From the NCBI GenBank assembly GCA_000381585.1, contig KB906743.1:1-40955 (forward strand): a stretch of 40,955 bases of DNA, in the 5' to 3' direction. Made by a program: the position numbers and the translations under genes. The first letter of the stretch is position 1. Each line of letters begins with the position of its first letter. The notes under the pieces are model-generated. The model was not told where the DNA came from and did not search any database. It saw nothing but the letters and a program-made list of their open reading frames with translations. The DNA is from Acidobacteriaceae bacterium KBS 83 (GTDB lineage Bacteria > Acidobacteriota > Terriglobia > Terriglobales > Acidobacteriaceae). Positions 16,982-24,495 of this stretch are shown here, piece after piece.

Positions 16982-18559
16982 ATGAAGTTCTGGAAGCACG
17001 CCCTGGTTGTGGTTGCCGCGGCTCTTGCTGGATTGCCTCACCCTGGGATTGCGCAGTCGCTGGACCCTACTGCCATTGAGCATCCTGTTCCAGATAGCTG
17101 GCCTACATATCATGGTGATTATTCCGGCAGACGGCATAGCGCGCTCACGCAGATTACAACGCAGAATGTCGGATATCTGACGCTTTCATGGGCGTTCCAG
17201 ACCAATCAGAATGCTGAGATCAAATCCACCCCTCTGCTGGTTGACGGCATTCTTTATTTCACGGTTCCGGACAATATTTGGGCTGTGGATGCGCGCTCCG
17301 GACACATGCTTTGGCACTACAACAAGCCGACGGATGATGGAGATCATATCGGGCAGCGTGGCGTCGCCATGTATAAGGAGTGGCTCTACTTCCTTACGCC
17401 CAATGGCCATCTCGTCTCGCTGAATGCCAACGATGGAAGCGTTCGGTGGGATGTGGTGGTGGCAGATGTCGACAAGGGCTACTGGACGACGATGGCTCCA
17501 CTCGTGGTGGGGAATCACGTGATCGTTGGTGTGTCCGGCGACCTGGATAATCTTCCCGGCTATCTTCGCGCGGTTGACCCTGTGAATGGCAAAGCGCAAT
17601 GGCAATGGGACAGCACGCCGCCCGCCGGAACCCTGAATGCCACAACCGGCGGCATGACATGGATTACCGGCACCTATGATCAGGAGTTGAACCTGATTTA
17701 TTGGGGTACTGGCAATCCGACGCCTGTACTCAATGGCAAAACCCGTCCGGGAGAGAACCTCTATACCTGCAGTATTGTGGCCATAAATCCAGATACAGGA
17801 AAGCTTGCCTGGGGTTTCTCAGCTTCGCCGCACGATACCCATGATTGGGATGCAGTGGAAGTGCCTGTCCTTGTAGATGGAAATTTTCATGGTCGTCCGC
17901 ACAAGATGCTCATGCAGGCATCGCGTAATGGCTACTTTTTTGTATTGGATCGCACCAATGGCAAGAGTCTGCTGACTGTGCCATTCGGCCCAGTGAACTG
18001 GACCCTCGGTGTGGACAAGGACGGCCATCCCATCCCGAATCCGGCAAAGGAGCCGGCACCCGATGGACGCCTGATTGCGCCGGATGAAGGCGGTCTTACG
18101 AACTTCCGCTCGCCTAGCTTTGATCCGAAGACGGGGCTCTTTCTGGTGGATGCCCATCCGAGTTACAGCCTCTATTTCACGAAGCCGGCCGATGGCGCCT
18201 ATGGGTGGGCAGGTGCAGATTATGGATTGTGGGGCAAGGGTCTCTTGGAGGCGATCGATTACCAGACGGGCAAGCTGCGCTGGACCCATGATCTGGGTGA
18301 AGATGGTTCCGGGGCTGGCGTTCTGACAACTGACTCAGGCCTGACATTCACCGGCGATGCATACGGAAACGTCATGGCGCTGGATACAAGAAACGGCAAG
18401 ACCCTGTGGCATGCCGGTACCGGCGTAGGGATGGCCAGCTCACCGATTGCATATGAATTGGATGGCCGTCAGTATGTGTTGACAAGCAGTGGCGGTGTAC
18501 TTTTTGCGTGGACACTCCCTGATGTTGCAATCAGGACTGCGCCTGCGCGACACAAGTAA
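16982..18559 (+). CDS. PQQ-dependent dehydrogenase (methanol/ethanol dehydrogenase family)
   Basis: A 525-residue eight-bladed beta-propeller with signal peptide (HALVVVAAALAGLPHPGIAQ). Trp-docking repeats such as DARSGHMLWHY, NANDGSVRWDV, NPDTGKLAWGF and DTRNGKTLWHA are visible. The catalytic Asp lies in SPHDTHDWDA (Asp288) and is followed two residues later by Asp290, the extra Asp characteristic of lanthanide-using XoxF/ExaF enzymes. The metal ligand Asn is in YWGTGNPTP. The usual GxSGAE Glu reads GVSGDLD, and no vicinal Cys pair is present. ATG 16982 has GAGGT eight bases upstream; ATG 16967 overlaps the cytochrome stop but has no Shine-Dalgarno. It would oxidise an alcohol, aldehyde or sugar in the periplasm, passing electrons to the adjoining cytochrome. 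Confidence 0.92.
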   Translation: MKFWKHALVVVAAALAGLPHPGIAQSLDPTAIEHPVPDSWPTYHGDYSGRRHSALTQITTQNVGYLTLSWAFQTNQNAEIKSTPLLVDGILYFTVPDNIWAVDARSGHMLWHYNKPTDDGDHIGQRGVAMYKEWLYFLTPNGHLVSLNANDGSVRWDVVVADVDKGYWTTMAPLVVGNHVIVGVSGDLDNLPGYLRAVDPVNGKAQWQWDSTPPAGTLNATTGGMTWITGTYDQELNLIYWGTGNPTPVLNGKTRPGENLYTCSIVAINPDTGKLAWGFSASPHDTHDWDAVEVPVLVDGNFHGRPHKMLMQASRNGYFFVLDRTNGKSLLTVPFGPVNWTLGVDKDGHPIPNPAKEPAPDGRLIAPDEGGLTNFRSPSFDPKTGLFLVDAHPSYSLYFTKPADGAYGWAGADYGLWGKGLLEAIDYQTGKLRWTHDLGEDGSGAGVLTTDSGLTFTGDAYGNVMALDTRNGKTLWHAGTGVGMASSPIAYELDGRQYVLTSSGGVLFAWTLPDVAIRTAPARHK

Positions 18560-18574
18560 AATAGAAGGGGCCGG

Positions 18575-19312
18575 ATGCCTCCTTTTGCTGCCAGGATCGG
18601 TTTGATTGTGCTGCTTGCGGGGAACTTGCTGTCCGCGGCGCACCTCTACGCGCAACTAGATGAGGAGCACGAGGAAGCCCCGCTGGTAGCTACAGCGGAT
18701 TTCAACCGCGACGGTGTCGCAGACATTGCGAGTGTCGCTGCAAACGGCAGGCTGACGGTTCGGCTCGGCCGGTCGGACGGCACGTTCCTGGAAACAGCAT
18801 CCATGAGCGTGTCAGGGCGCAAGCCACGAGCCCTGATTGCGGATGACTTCAATGGTGATGGTATTCCGGATCTTCTGATTGGTACCGAAGATGGCACGGT
18901 GATGCTGTTTCTAAGCGACGGAACCGGGCGATTTGCTCCGGGCCGGAAGATTGCTCATCTGGAGTCGGTTACATCAATTGCAGTGGCTGATTTCAATAAG
19001 GATAGCATTGCAGATATTGCTGTGTCTGATTGGCGGGCCAGCACCGTTACCGTTTATTTCGGATCAGCGAATCGCTCCTTTGACCACACATGGTCGTTCC
19101 CTCTACGCATGCGAGGCACCGCACCGCAGATTGCGACTGCAGACTTTAATGACGATGGCATTCCCGATCTTGTCGTTGTTTATGGTGGTGACGATAACGA
19201 TCCCACATTCGATGTGATGCTCGGGAACGGTAATGGCACGTTTACGATTTCACCGGAACGAGGATTTAGCAGGAGCCCGAACTCGCATTGCAATACCTTG
19301 ACAGGGAATTGA
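18575..19312 (+). CDS. Secreted FG-GAP/VCBS beta-propeller protein, possibly truncated
   Basis: A 245-residue protein with a signal peptide (ARIGLIVLLAGNLLSAAHLYA) and four calcium-binding FG-GAP repeats: ADFNRDGVADI, DDFNGDGIPDL, ADFNKDSIADI and ADFNDDGIPDL. GAAGGGG precedes ATG 18575, and the gene starts 15 bp after the PQQ dehydrogenase. Complete FG-GAP propellers usually have seven repeats, and the ending after GNGNGTFTISPE departs from the repeat pattern near 19265-19312. The C-terminus may therefore have been lost by deletion. Likely role: extracytoplasmic binding or scaffolding for the preceding redox enzymes. Confidence 0.8.
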   Translation: MPPFAARIGLIVLLAGNLLSAAHLYAQLDEEHEEAPLVATADFNRDGVADIASVAANGRLTVRLGRSDGTFLETASMSVSGRKPRALIADDFNGDGIPDLLIGTEDGTVMLFLSDGTGRFAPGRKIAHLESVTSIAVADFNKDSIADIAVSDWRASTVTVYFGSANRSFDHTWSFPLRMRGTAPQIATADFNDDGIPDLVVVYGGDDNDPTFDVMLGNGNGTFTISPERGFSRSPNSHCNTLTGN

Positions 19313-19999
19313 GCCAGTGTGCTATTGAGGTGAGCCCGTAATTTGTCTACATGGGAATACGATTTAGGCGAGGTGCGGGGATGAACCCGCAGCCAAGCTA
19401 GTGCGTATCTCGCTTGAAAAGCACTCGTCCGACTGATCCGGATTGCGGCAATGAGTACCGGCCCTCTTCTGCTTCATACGCAGCGCTCCGCGTCTTCCAC
19501 TTGGTTACCCAAAGGAGTATGGCGGAGCTTTGCTGGGAAAGCAATAGGAGAAGCGGGGAGGACAGAATGGCCACTCGGACCCACTCTTTGCCCTGTCGCT
19601 TCGTGCGCTCAGCGAAGAGGAGCAATCGCCTCCGCGCAAATGAGTAGCGACTGGACTGTCCGTATAAGTGAATAATCGCCTATGCACTCACCGACCGGAA
19701 TTATGGCTGACAGCTCCGCTTGCCGCCTCTAGTCCAGCCCTTCTCTGAACTCGCGGCCGCTGACATGCCCGTCAGTACACTCCTCTCAAACCCCGATAAA
19801 ACTTGATCCTCGCCACGCCCTGTGTGCGAGTTGTGTGCCCAATAATCGGCCAGATTATTAGGGGTCTAATGTGAGAATGAATGGCAAAGCAATCGCGTCG
19901 TCGTGAGAGCTTTCCGAGGTCATGCGGAGCCGAAAAGGTAATTTAGTGGTCCGGCCGGCACTCAATTGGCATAGAATGCCGGCACTATAGGAGACTGCT
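19313..19999. other. Intergenic stretch with no recognisable intact gene
   Basis: Short frames around 19400-19680 carry no family motif. The stretch holds leader-like repeat copy B at 19783-19840. An ATG at 19881 opens a 20-odd codon frame beginning MAKQSRRRES, a basic start that may be another abortive integrase N-terminus. A direct repeat GCCGGCACT occurs twice around 19953-19985, just before the GYD gene. Confidence 0.4.
19783..19840 (+). repeat. Dispersed leader-like repeat, copy B
   Basis: Matches copy A (8071-8129) in the same orientation, with the same block order CTCTCAAA, CCCC, AAC.TGATC, CCTGTGTGC and GTTGTGT. It is followed 40 bp later by ATGGCAAAGC. Copies A and B bracket the intact 8.5-19.3 kb cluster. 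Confidence 0.5.
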
Positions 20000-20293
20000 A
20001 TGCCGACTTACATCGTTATGTCGAAATGGACTTCGCAGGGTCTTCAAAACCTTAGACAGAGTCCCAACCGGCTAGATGCGGCGCGGAAGGCTTATGAGTC
20101 CGCAGGCATCAAGTTATCGCATTTCTGGATGGTCACTGGTCAGTATGACATGATCGCGATTTTGGAAGCCCCCGACGATGTTGCGGTTGCAAAAGCGATT
20201 CTGACCTCTACATCTCAGGGAAGTTTCACTACTGAGACCGGCCGCGCCTTCACAGAAGACGAGTACAGGAAGATTATTGGTGGGCTGCCTTAA
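20000..20293 (+). CDS. GYD domain protein
   Basis: A 97-residue ferredoxin-like protein: MPTYIVMSKWTSQGLQNLR, then GIKLSHFWMVTGQYDMIAIL with the family's G-x-Y-D signature, EAPDDVAVAKAIL and the C-terminal TETGRAFTEDEYRKIIGGLP. AGGAG lies seven bases before ATG 20000. GYD proteins are small, widely conserved in soil bacteria and of unknown function; the fold suggests a dimeric ligand-binding or monooxygenase-like protein. It is intact and stands alone, downstream of repeat copy B. Confidence 0.88.
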   Translation: MPTYIVMSKWTSQGLQNLRQSPNRLDAARKAYESAGIKLSHFWMVTGQYDMIAILEAPDDVAVAKAILTSTSQGSFTTETGRAFTEDEYRKIIGGLP

Positions 20294-21097
20294 TTGCTTA
20301 CTGGGGCGTGTGGGCGGAGTGAACATGACAATTGCTAAATTTGAATGGTCCTCAGGCTGCTGGACCGCCTGAGGCCTCGCAGACCCTGACGCCCGGCCAT
20401 TCCGGAAGTCGCGTATTCCAAGTCCGACTTTGAGCTGCTGCGTCTTCCAGATCATCTGTTCTGGCTCTATGTTCCACTTCGGCCAATTCTCTGGGCTTGG
20501 CGATGCCCCTGGCACATCGAGCAGAAGCCGCCCGCGCCGCCGGGAGTTGTTTAAGCGAGCAATGCGTGAGATCAATCAAATCGCCGCACGGTCTGGGCTG
20601 TGAATTTGCAAGTCTTCCCCGAATTCACCCGACCGCTCGACTTCCAATATCGAGCTCAATATTCAAGAAAGGGTACGTCAATGAAAAATATTGAATGGCT
20701 TGAAGACGTGAGTCAGCCGATGCTCATTCGTGAACGGCGAATTGACCGTGGCCGGCGCAGCTACGATGGGTGCCGGCCTGTTAACGCATATGGCCTCACC
20801 TCCCCAGACCTCAATTCAGCTCCATTCGGAGGCGAATTCTTTGAGACCGAGTTGATCATGCCTGAGCCATGCCCCTTCATCGACCGTAGCCTTCGAATCT
20901 TTCGTCATTCGTCCAACGGAGACTCAGGGGGTTGCGATGGCAATCGTCAGGTTCTTGATCGACATGGGGCTTTTCATTGGTCAGTCGAAAGCGTTCTTCG
21001 GGCTCTTGCATGGCTTGGCGACGGCCACAGATGCCGTTACACGAGAAATATGCGCGGAGTGGGCGTTTTGCGCCGAAAACAGCGGAGACGTTTGACC
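20294..21097. other. Long stretch with scrambled coding-like sequence
   Basis: An open frame runs from 20600 into the YceI gene, but its first 166 codons have no recognisable domain and no signal peptide. Short motifs in different frames (for example RRRELFKRAMREINQIAARS near 20530-20600) suggest decayed coding material. I cannot assign a family to any of it. Confidence 0.35.
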
Positions 21098-21736
21098 ATG
21101 CGTGAAAGTCGAGGGAGCCAGACACAAGCGCGTGCAAGGACATTCGCTCCATGGATGCTCACAATTGTCTGTGGTTTGTCTCTCGCTCAGATAGCGAGTG
21201 GACAGGCTCGCACAATTGACACGCCTGATTCCAAGCTGACAGTGCATGTGTCAAAAGCAGGGCTGTTCTCGGCTCTTGGTGACAGCCATGACGTGGAAGC
21301 ACCAATCTCGGAGGGTGTTATTGACGAAAACGCTCAGCGAGTGGCGTTCGTGATTGAATCACGGCGCATGAAGGTACTTGACCCTAATCTCGCGGCGGAT
21401 AAGCGAAAAGAGGTTCAGGAGCGCATGCTCGGTGCTGAGGTTCTTGATGTAGCGCGCTTCCCACAGATCAAATTCGAATCCACCGGCGTCGAGCAAGCTG
21501 GATCCGGTCATGTGATCGTCCACGGTCAGCTGACCTTGCATGGTGCAACGCGCTCGATGGCAGTGAGTGTCCGCACGGAAAACGGCCATTACCTGGGAAG
21601 TGCGACTCTCAAACAACAAGAATTCGGAATTACGCCCATTGCCATTGCTGGCGGAACAGTGAAAGTGAAAGATGAGGTGAAGATTGAATTTGACATTCGC
21701 ACGAGCAATCGTACTGCCTCCATGATGTCGAAATGA
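21098..21736 (+). CDS. Secreted YceI-family lipid-binding protein
   Basis: A 212-residue protein. ATG 21098 gives a proper signal peptide (APWMLTIVCGLSLAQIASGQA) after a basic N-region, with GGAG ten bases upstream; the open frame continues upstream without homology. The mature part is a lipocalin-like YceI barrel: DTPDSKLTVHVSKAGLFSAL, GDSHDVEAPI, ERMLGAEVLDVARFPQIKF, HVIVHGQLTLHGATRSMAV, LGSATLKQQEFGITPIA and VKVKDEVKIEFDI. YceI proteins bind isoprenoid or amphiphilic lipids in the periplasm. Its 3' end faces an ECF sigma factor remnant on the other strand. Confidence 0.88.
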   Translation: MRESRGSQTQARARTFAPWMLTIVCGLSLAQIASGQARTIDTPDSKLTVHVSKAGLFSALGDSHDVEAPISEGVIDENAQRVAFVIESRRMKVLDPNLAADKRKEVQERMLGAEVLDVARFPQIKFESTGVEQAGSGHVIVHGQLTLHGATRSMAVSVRTENGHYLGSATLKQQEFGITPIAIAGGTVKVKDEVKIEFDIRTSNRTASMMSK

Positions 21737-21834
21737 ATTCGCACTAAATACCCGAATCGTTTGGGACCAAGGCGGGCAATGAGGGTGCTCCCGATGGCAG
21801 ACTCCGTATCCTGCCGAGTTTTTCGGAGCGCAAC

Positions 21835-22086
21835 CCAATCTAAATCCAGTGTTGGCGCTTGTTGTTTGCGTGTTGCTAACGCCACAACGGTCGTCAACCA
21901 CCCCACGCAGATTATGGATGCTATCTGCGTCAGAGGGCTCAGCCGGAGCCACCTTTCCTCGACGACATCGTCCGCTTCGCTCAGCGAGCCCAGCATCTGA
22001 TAAGCCACGTTTAGGCGCCGGTTCTCCTCGAAGTCGCTGGGCGATCCATAGCCGGCCCTCACTAGTGAGGAATGAAACGCCGACAA
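21835..22086 (-). pseudogene. ECF sigma factor N-terminal remnant
   Basis: The minus strand encodes DFEENRRLNVAYQMLGSLSE, ADDVVEERWLRLS and GWLTTVVALATRK, which match regions 1.2-2.2 of ECF sigma factors (the AYRMLGSLSEADDAVQE-type block). Region 2.4 and all of region 4 are missing, and after RKQQAPTLDLDW the frame continues into non-homologous sequence overlapping the YceI gene. Substitutions at normally conserved positions (Q for R in AYRML, V-V-E-E for A-V-Q-E) fit decay. It cannot bind a complete promoter. Confidence 0.75.
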
Positions 22087-22087
22087 T

Positions 22088-22294
22088 GTGACTCATCCCG
22101 ACTTTAGCTATCACCTAATTGCCGAGCCCGAGGAGGTTGGCGATGGCGGGCGGGTCCCATGGGTATCGGGCCGCCCTGGCGATGCGCCAGCCTACGCCGG
22201 AACGGATTTCATCATCGCCCGGGACGGCCTACACGTAGGATTGGCAAACTGCGGGGGGAGGCTGTTTCGCGGTCGCTCAAGCTGCTTTGCTTGA
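22088..22294 (+). pseudogene. SnoaL-like (NTF2 superfamily) C-terminal remnant
   Basis: From GTG 22088 the frame reads PDFSYHLIAEPEEVGDGGRV, PWVSGRPGDAPAYAGTDFII and ARDG, the last strands of a SnoaL-like polyketide-cyclase fold, which normally ends GRIAALYxFLD. The ending is destroyed after about 22236 and the N-terminal two thirds are absent. It lies head-to-head with the ECF sigma factor fragment, so a deletion probably joined two unrelated genes here. Confidence 0.6.
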
Positions 22295-22373
22295 AGCGGA
22301 ACATCGAAAATCTATCGACAATCCAGGAGAAGAGTGGCTTATCTCCTTGCGGCAACGGGGCAACGAGCGGTTT

Positions 22374-22434
22374 GTCGGCAATCCGGAAGTAATGCGGCCG
22401 CGTTGTGAGAGATCGGATCTGCAAAACACGCCAC
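22374..22434 (+). repeat. 61-bp dispersed repeat, copy X1
   Basis: Matches 27953-28014 in direct orientation with about five differences and one single-base gap, including the cores CCGGAAGTAAT and GCGGCCGCGTTGTGA. The copies share weaker similarity for about 50 bp further downstream. The surrounding 22250-22596 contains no recognisable gene. Confidence 0.75.
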
Positions 22435-22596
22435 ATGGAAAGCTTCCGACTAGCCCGTGACTCGGGAGCCCGACACTCACAATCCCCATTCGCATGATGA
22501 CGATATTTCAAGCCGACTTTAGTGTACTGAACGAGCCTCGAACATAACCAGCAGGTCGGCAACTGCGAGTTTCATGATCATGGAGGCAATCACCAG

Positions 22597-23435
22597 CTAG
22601 GTGGTCTTCTCGATCACTGCGTCCGGGTGACGGGCGTATTCTGCCCAGGAGCCGTCATACAGGCTGACGTGATTTGCACCTGCGACTTCCAGACCTAGCG
22701 CGATGACAGCTGCGGTGATGCCGGAGCCGCAAGTGGTGGTGATCTGCTGTTCCATATCCACGCCGTTTGCGGTGAAGATGTGACGGAGTTCTTCGGCAGG
22801 CTTCAGGCGGCCTTCTTCAACCAATTCAGTGAAGGGGATGTCTGTCGCTCCGGGCATATGGCCGGAGCTTATGCCGGGCCGGGGCTCCGGTGAGATGCCG
22901 GTGAAGCGGCCGGCGGAGCGGGTGTCTAGAATTTGCGCATGCTCCGAGATCATCTGTTGAATCTGGGAGAAATCTTTCACAGCATTGTGGTCGAGTTTGG
23001 CGTGGAAGCCGGCCGGTGCGCGGTGAACGCGGCCAGAGTGAGTAGGGAAACCGGCTTCGATCCAGGCGCGGAGGCCGCCGTCAAGAATGTAGACATCTTG
23101 GGCTCCGAAGGTGCAGAGCATCCACCATGCTCGAGGGCAGAAAAGACGCCTTCCTGCTCGTAGACCACTATGGCCATGTGATCGTCGACACCAAGAGCCG
23201 ACATGCTATGCGAAAAAACATCGGACGCGGGCAACATGTGGGGCAGTGGGCTGGAGCAGTCGGAGATCTCGTCGATATCGAAGAAGACCGCGCCAGGAAT
23301 GTGCTTCGCGACGTAACCCGCACGCATATCAATCGGCGGCGTGACACCGACCGGAGGGAGCGTGGCATCAAGGATTACCACGCCCGGATCGCGCAGACGG
23401 TCGGCCAGCCAGGAGGTTGTGACTAGGGGGTTCAT
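22597..23435 (-). pseudogene. 3-Mercaptopyruvate sulfurtransferase-like protein, split by a 1-bp deletion
   Basis: Two rhodanese domains on the minus strand. The first starts MNPLVTTSWLADRLRDPGVV (ATG 23433-23435) and reads HIPGAVFFDID and VVYEQEGVFSA. Coding then continues in another frame as WWMLCTFGAQDVYILDGGLR. The break is near 23130, where a run of C appears one base short. The second domain keeps ILDTRSAGRF, SGHMPGATDIPF and the active-site loop CGSGITA with the catalytic Cys, the mercaptopyruvate-type signature. One base restores the full protein (about 280 residues), so this is a very young pseudogene or a sequence error. Normal role: moving sulfur from 3-mercaptopyruvate to thiol acceptors. 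Confidence 0.85.
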
Positions 23436-23644
23436 CGGAACTAGCTTACTTCGTCGCGACAGCCAGTGGGTCGGCGCTACGGAAGTTGGCCTCCCCAATT
23501 GTGGCGGATACATTCCGGTTTGCCCGTCATCCGGGAGAAACTCGGTAGTGGGGGCCGAACTAGGAATCACTTCTGCTATGCCAACATTTCGTTACTAATC
23601 TGGAGGTTCACATCCGTGTCGACCTCTCAACGCGATTCTCTGAG

Positions 23645-24046
23645 CTAGCCGTTTTCAACGAGCGCCTTTATATCCGAGTACGCCGTCTCGATGAGCCTGG
23701 TGAGCGCTGCGGCGTCTATGGCTGTTCCCGGTCTTAGCTTCACATGGCGCATGAACTTGCCGGTGCCTTGCAACAAGCGGGCCGGATCCGGCAGCGCCGC
23801 GCCGTGAAAGAACCCCACGTTTACGTGCGAAGTGAATGCATTAACGTAGCCGAAGGGCGCATCGCCCAGACATCCAACCGGACAGCCGTCATTCAAGATC
23901 TCCCGGACTTCGTCCCCGCATTTTCGCATCACCTCAAACCACTCACGCGCGATGCCCCCCAATTCACCTCCGTGCTCTTTCATCCACGCTTCGATGGAGG
24001 GATCGCGTTCGACAGTACCGTTGAATCTCAGCAACTCCGTTCTCAT
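23645..24046 (-). CDS. DUF1801 (YdhG-like) domain protein
   Basis: A 133-residue protein with the DUF1801 core: EWFEVMRKCGDEVREILND, GCPVGCLGDAPFGYVNAFTS, HVNVGFFHGAALPDPARLL, then GTGKFMRHVKLRPGTAID and a C-terminal helix LTRLIETAYSDIK. GGAG lies five bases upstream of ATG 24046. Members of this fold are small cytoplasmic proteins, some studied as iron-binding; function here is unknown. It is intact and lies between the sulfurtransferase pseudogene and the GH13 pair. Confidence 0.85.
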   Translation of the reverse strand: MRTELLRFNGTVERDPSIEAWMKEHGGELGGIAREWFEVMRKCGDEVREILNDGCPVGCLGDAPFGYVNAFTSHVNVGFFHGAALPDPARLLQGTGKFMRHVKLRPGTAIDAAALTRLIETAYSDIKALVENG

Positions 24047-24495
24047 CGTCGCTCCATTTTTGCTTTCGGATCTTTGTTGCGTGGCACCGGCGATTTGGCA
24101 ACGGTTGATTCGGACAAGGCATGGCTAAGCTTCCAGAGCTTCAGCCTGGAATGGAAGACCCGCATCCTTATCCGTATTTACTTTAAACAGCTTGGCATGA
24201 CCTCGGGCTGAGGTCTGGTTGACAGTCATACCTATCAGTGTCAGGATTGCTCCGCATTTTGTGAACACCTTCCCGCAGACGGGTTAAGTATTCGTCACGG
24301 GATCCCCGTATTCGGGGACTATAGGAACCACTTGTCCGAGATGCCGACTACACGACAATATGGAGTCTGCCCACAACCGAGATTAGTAAACATGGGCGTT
24401 TATTGATACCCATGCAGCCAGAGATCTCAAGTACTTCTTGTGGCGCTGAACCTCCCTACCACGGCGGCGGTACCTTGTTTCGCTTCGAAGTCCGG
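24047..24495. other. Intergenic region with one strong hairpin
   Basis: No supported gene. The only structure is the perfect hairpin listed at 24303-24318. No promoter pair for the DUF1801 gene stands out. Confidence 0.5.
24303..24318. other. Perfect 6-bp stem-loop TCCCCG-TATT-CGGGGA
   Basis: TCCCCG (24303-24308) and CGGGGA (24313-24318) pair perfectly around a TATT loop, and the sequence is a near-palindrome as DNA. It has no T-tract on either strand, so it is not a typical terminator. A dimeric regulator operator upstream of the DUF1801 gene is an alternative. Confidence 0.4.

Noticed and set aside
20600-21097. Upstream extension of the YceI open frame (166 codons)
   Set aside because: No domain or signal peptide, while ATG 21098 gives a normal secretion signal and family length.
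21359-22114. A 251-codon minus-strand open frame opposite YceI
   Set aside because: It is in a different frame from the ECF sigma remnant and shows no homology; the YceI gene on the plus strand explains the region.
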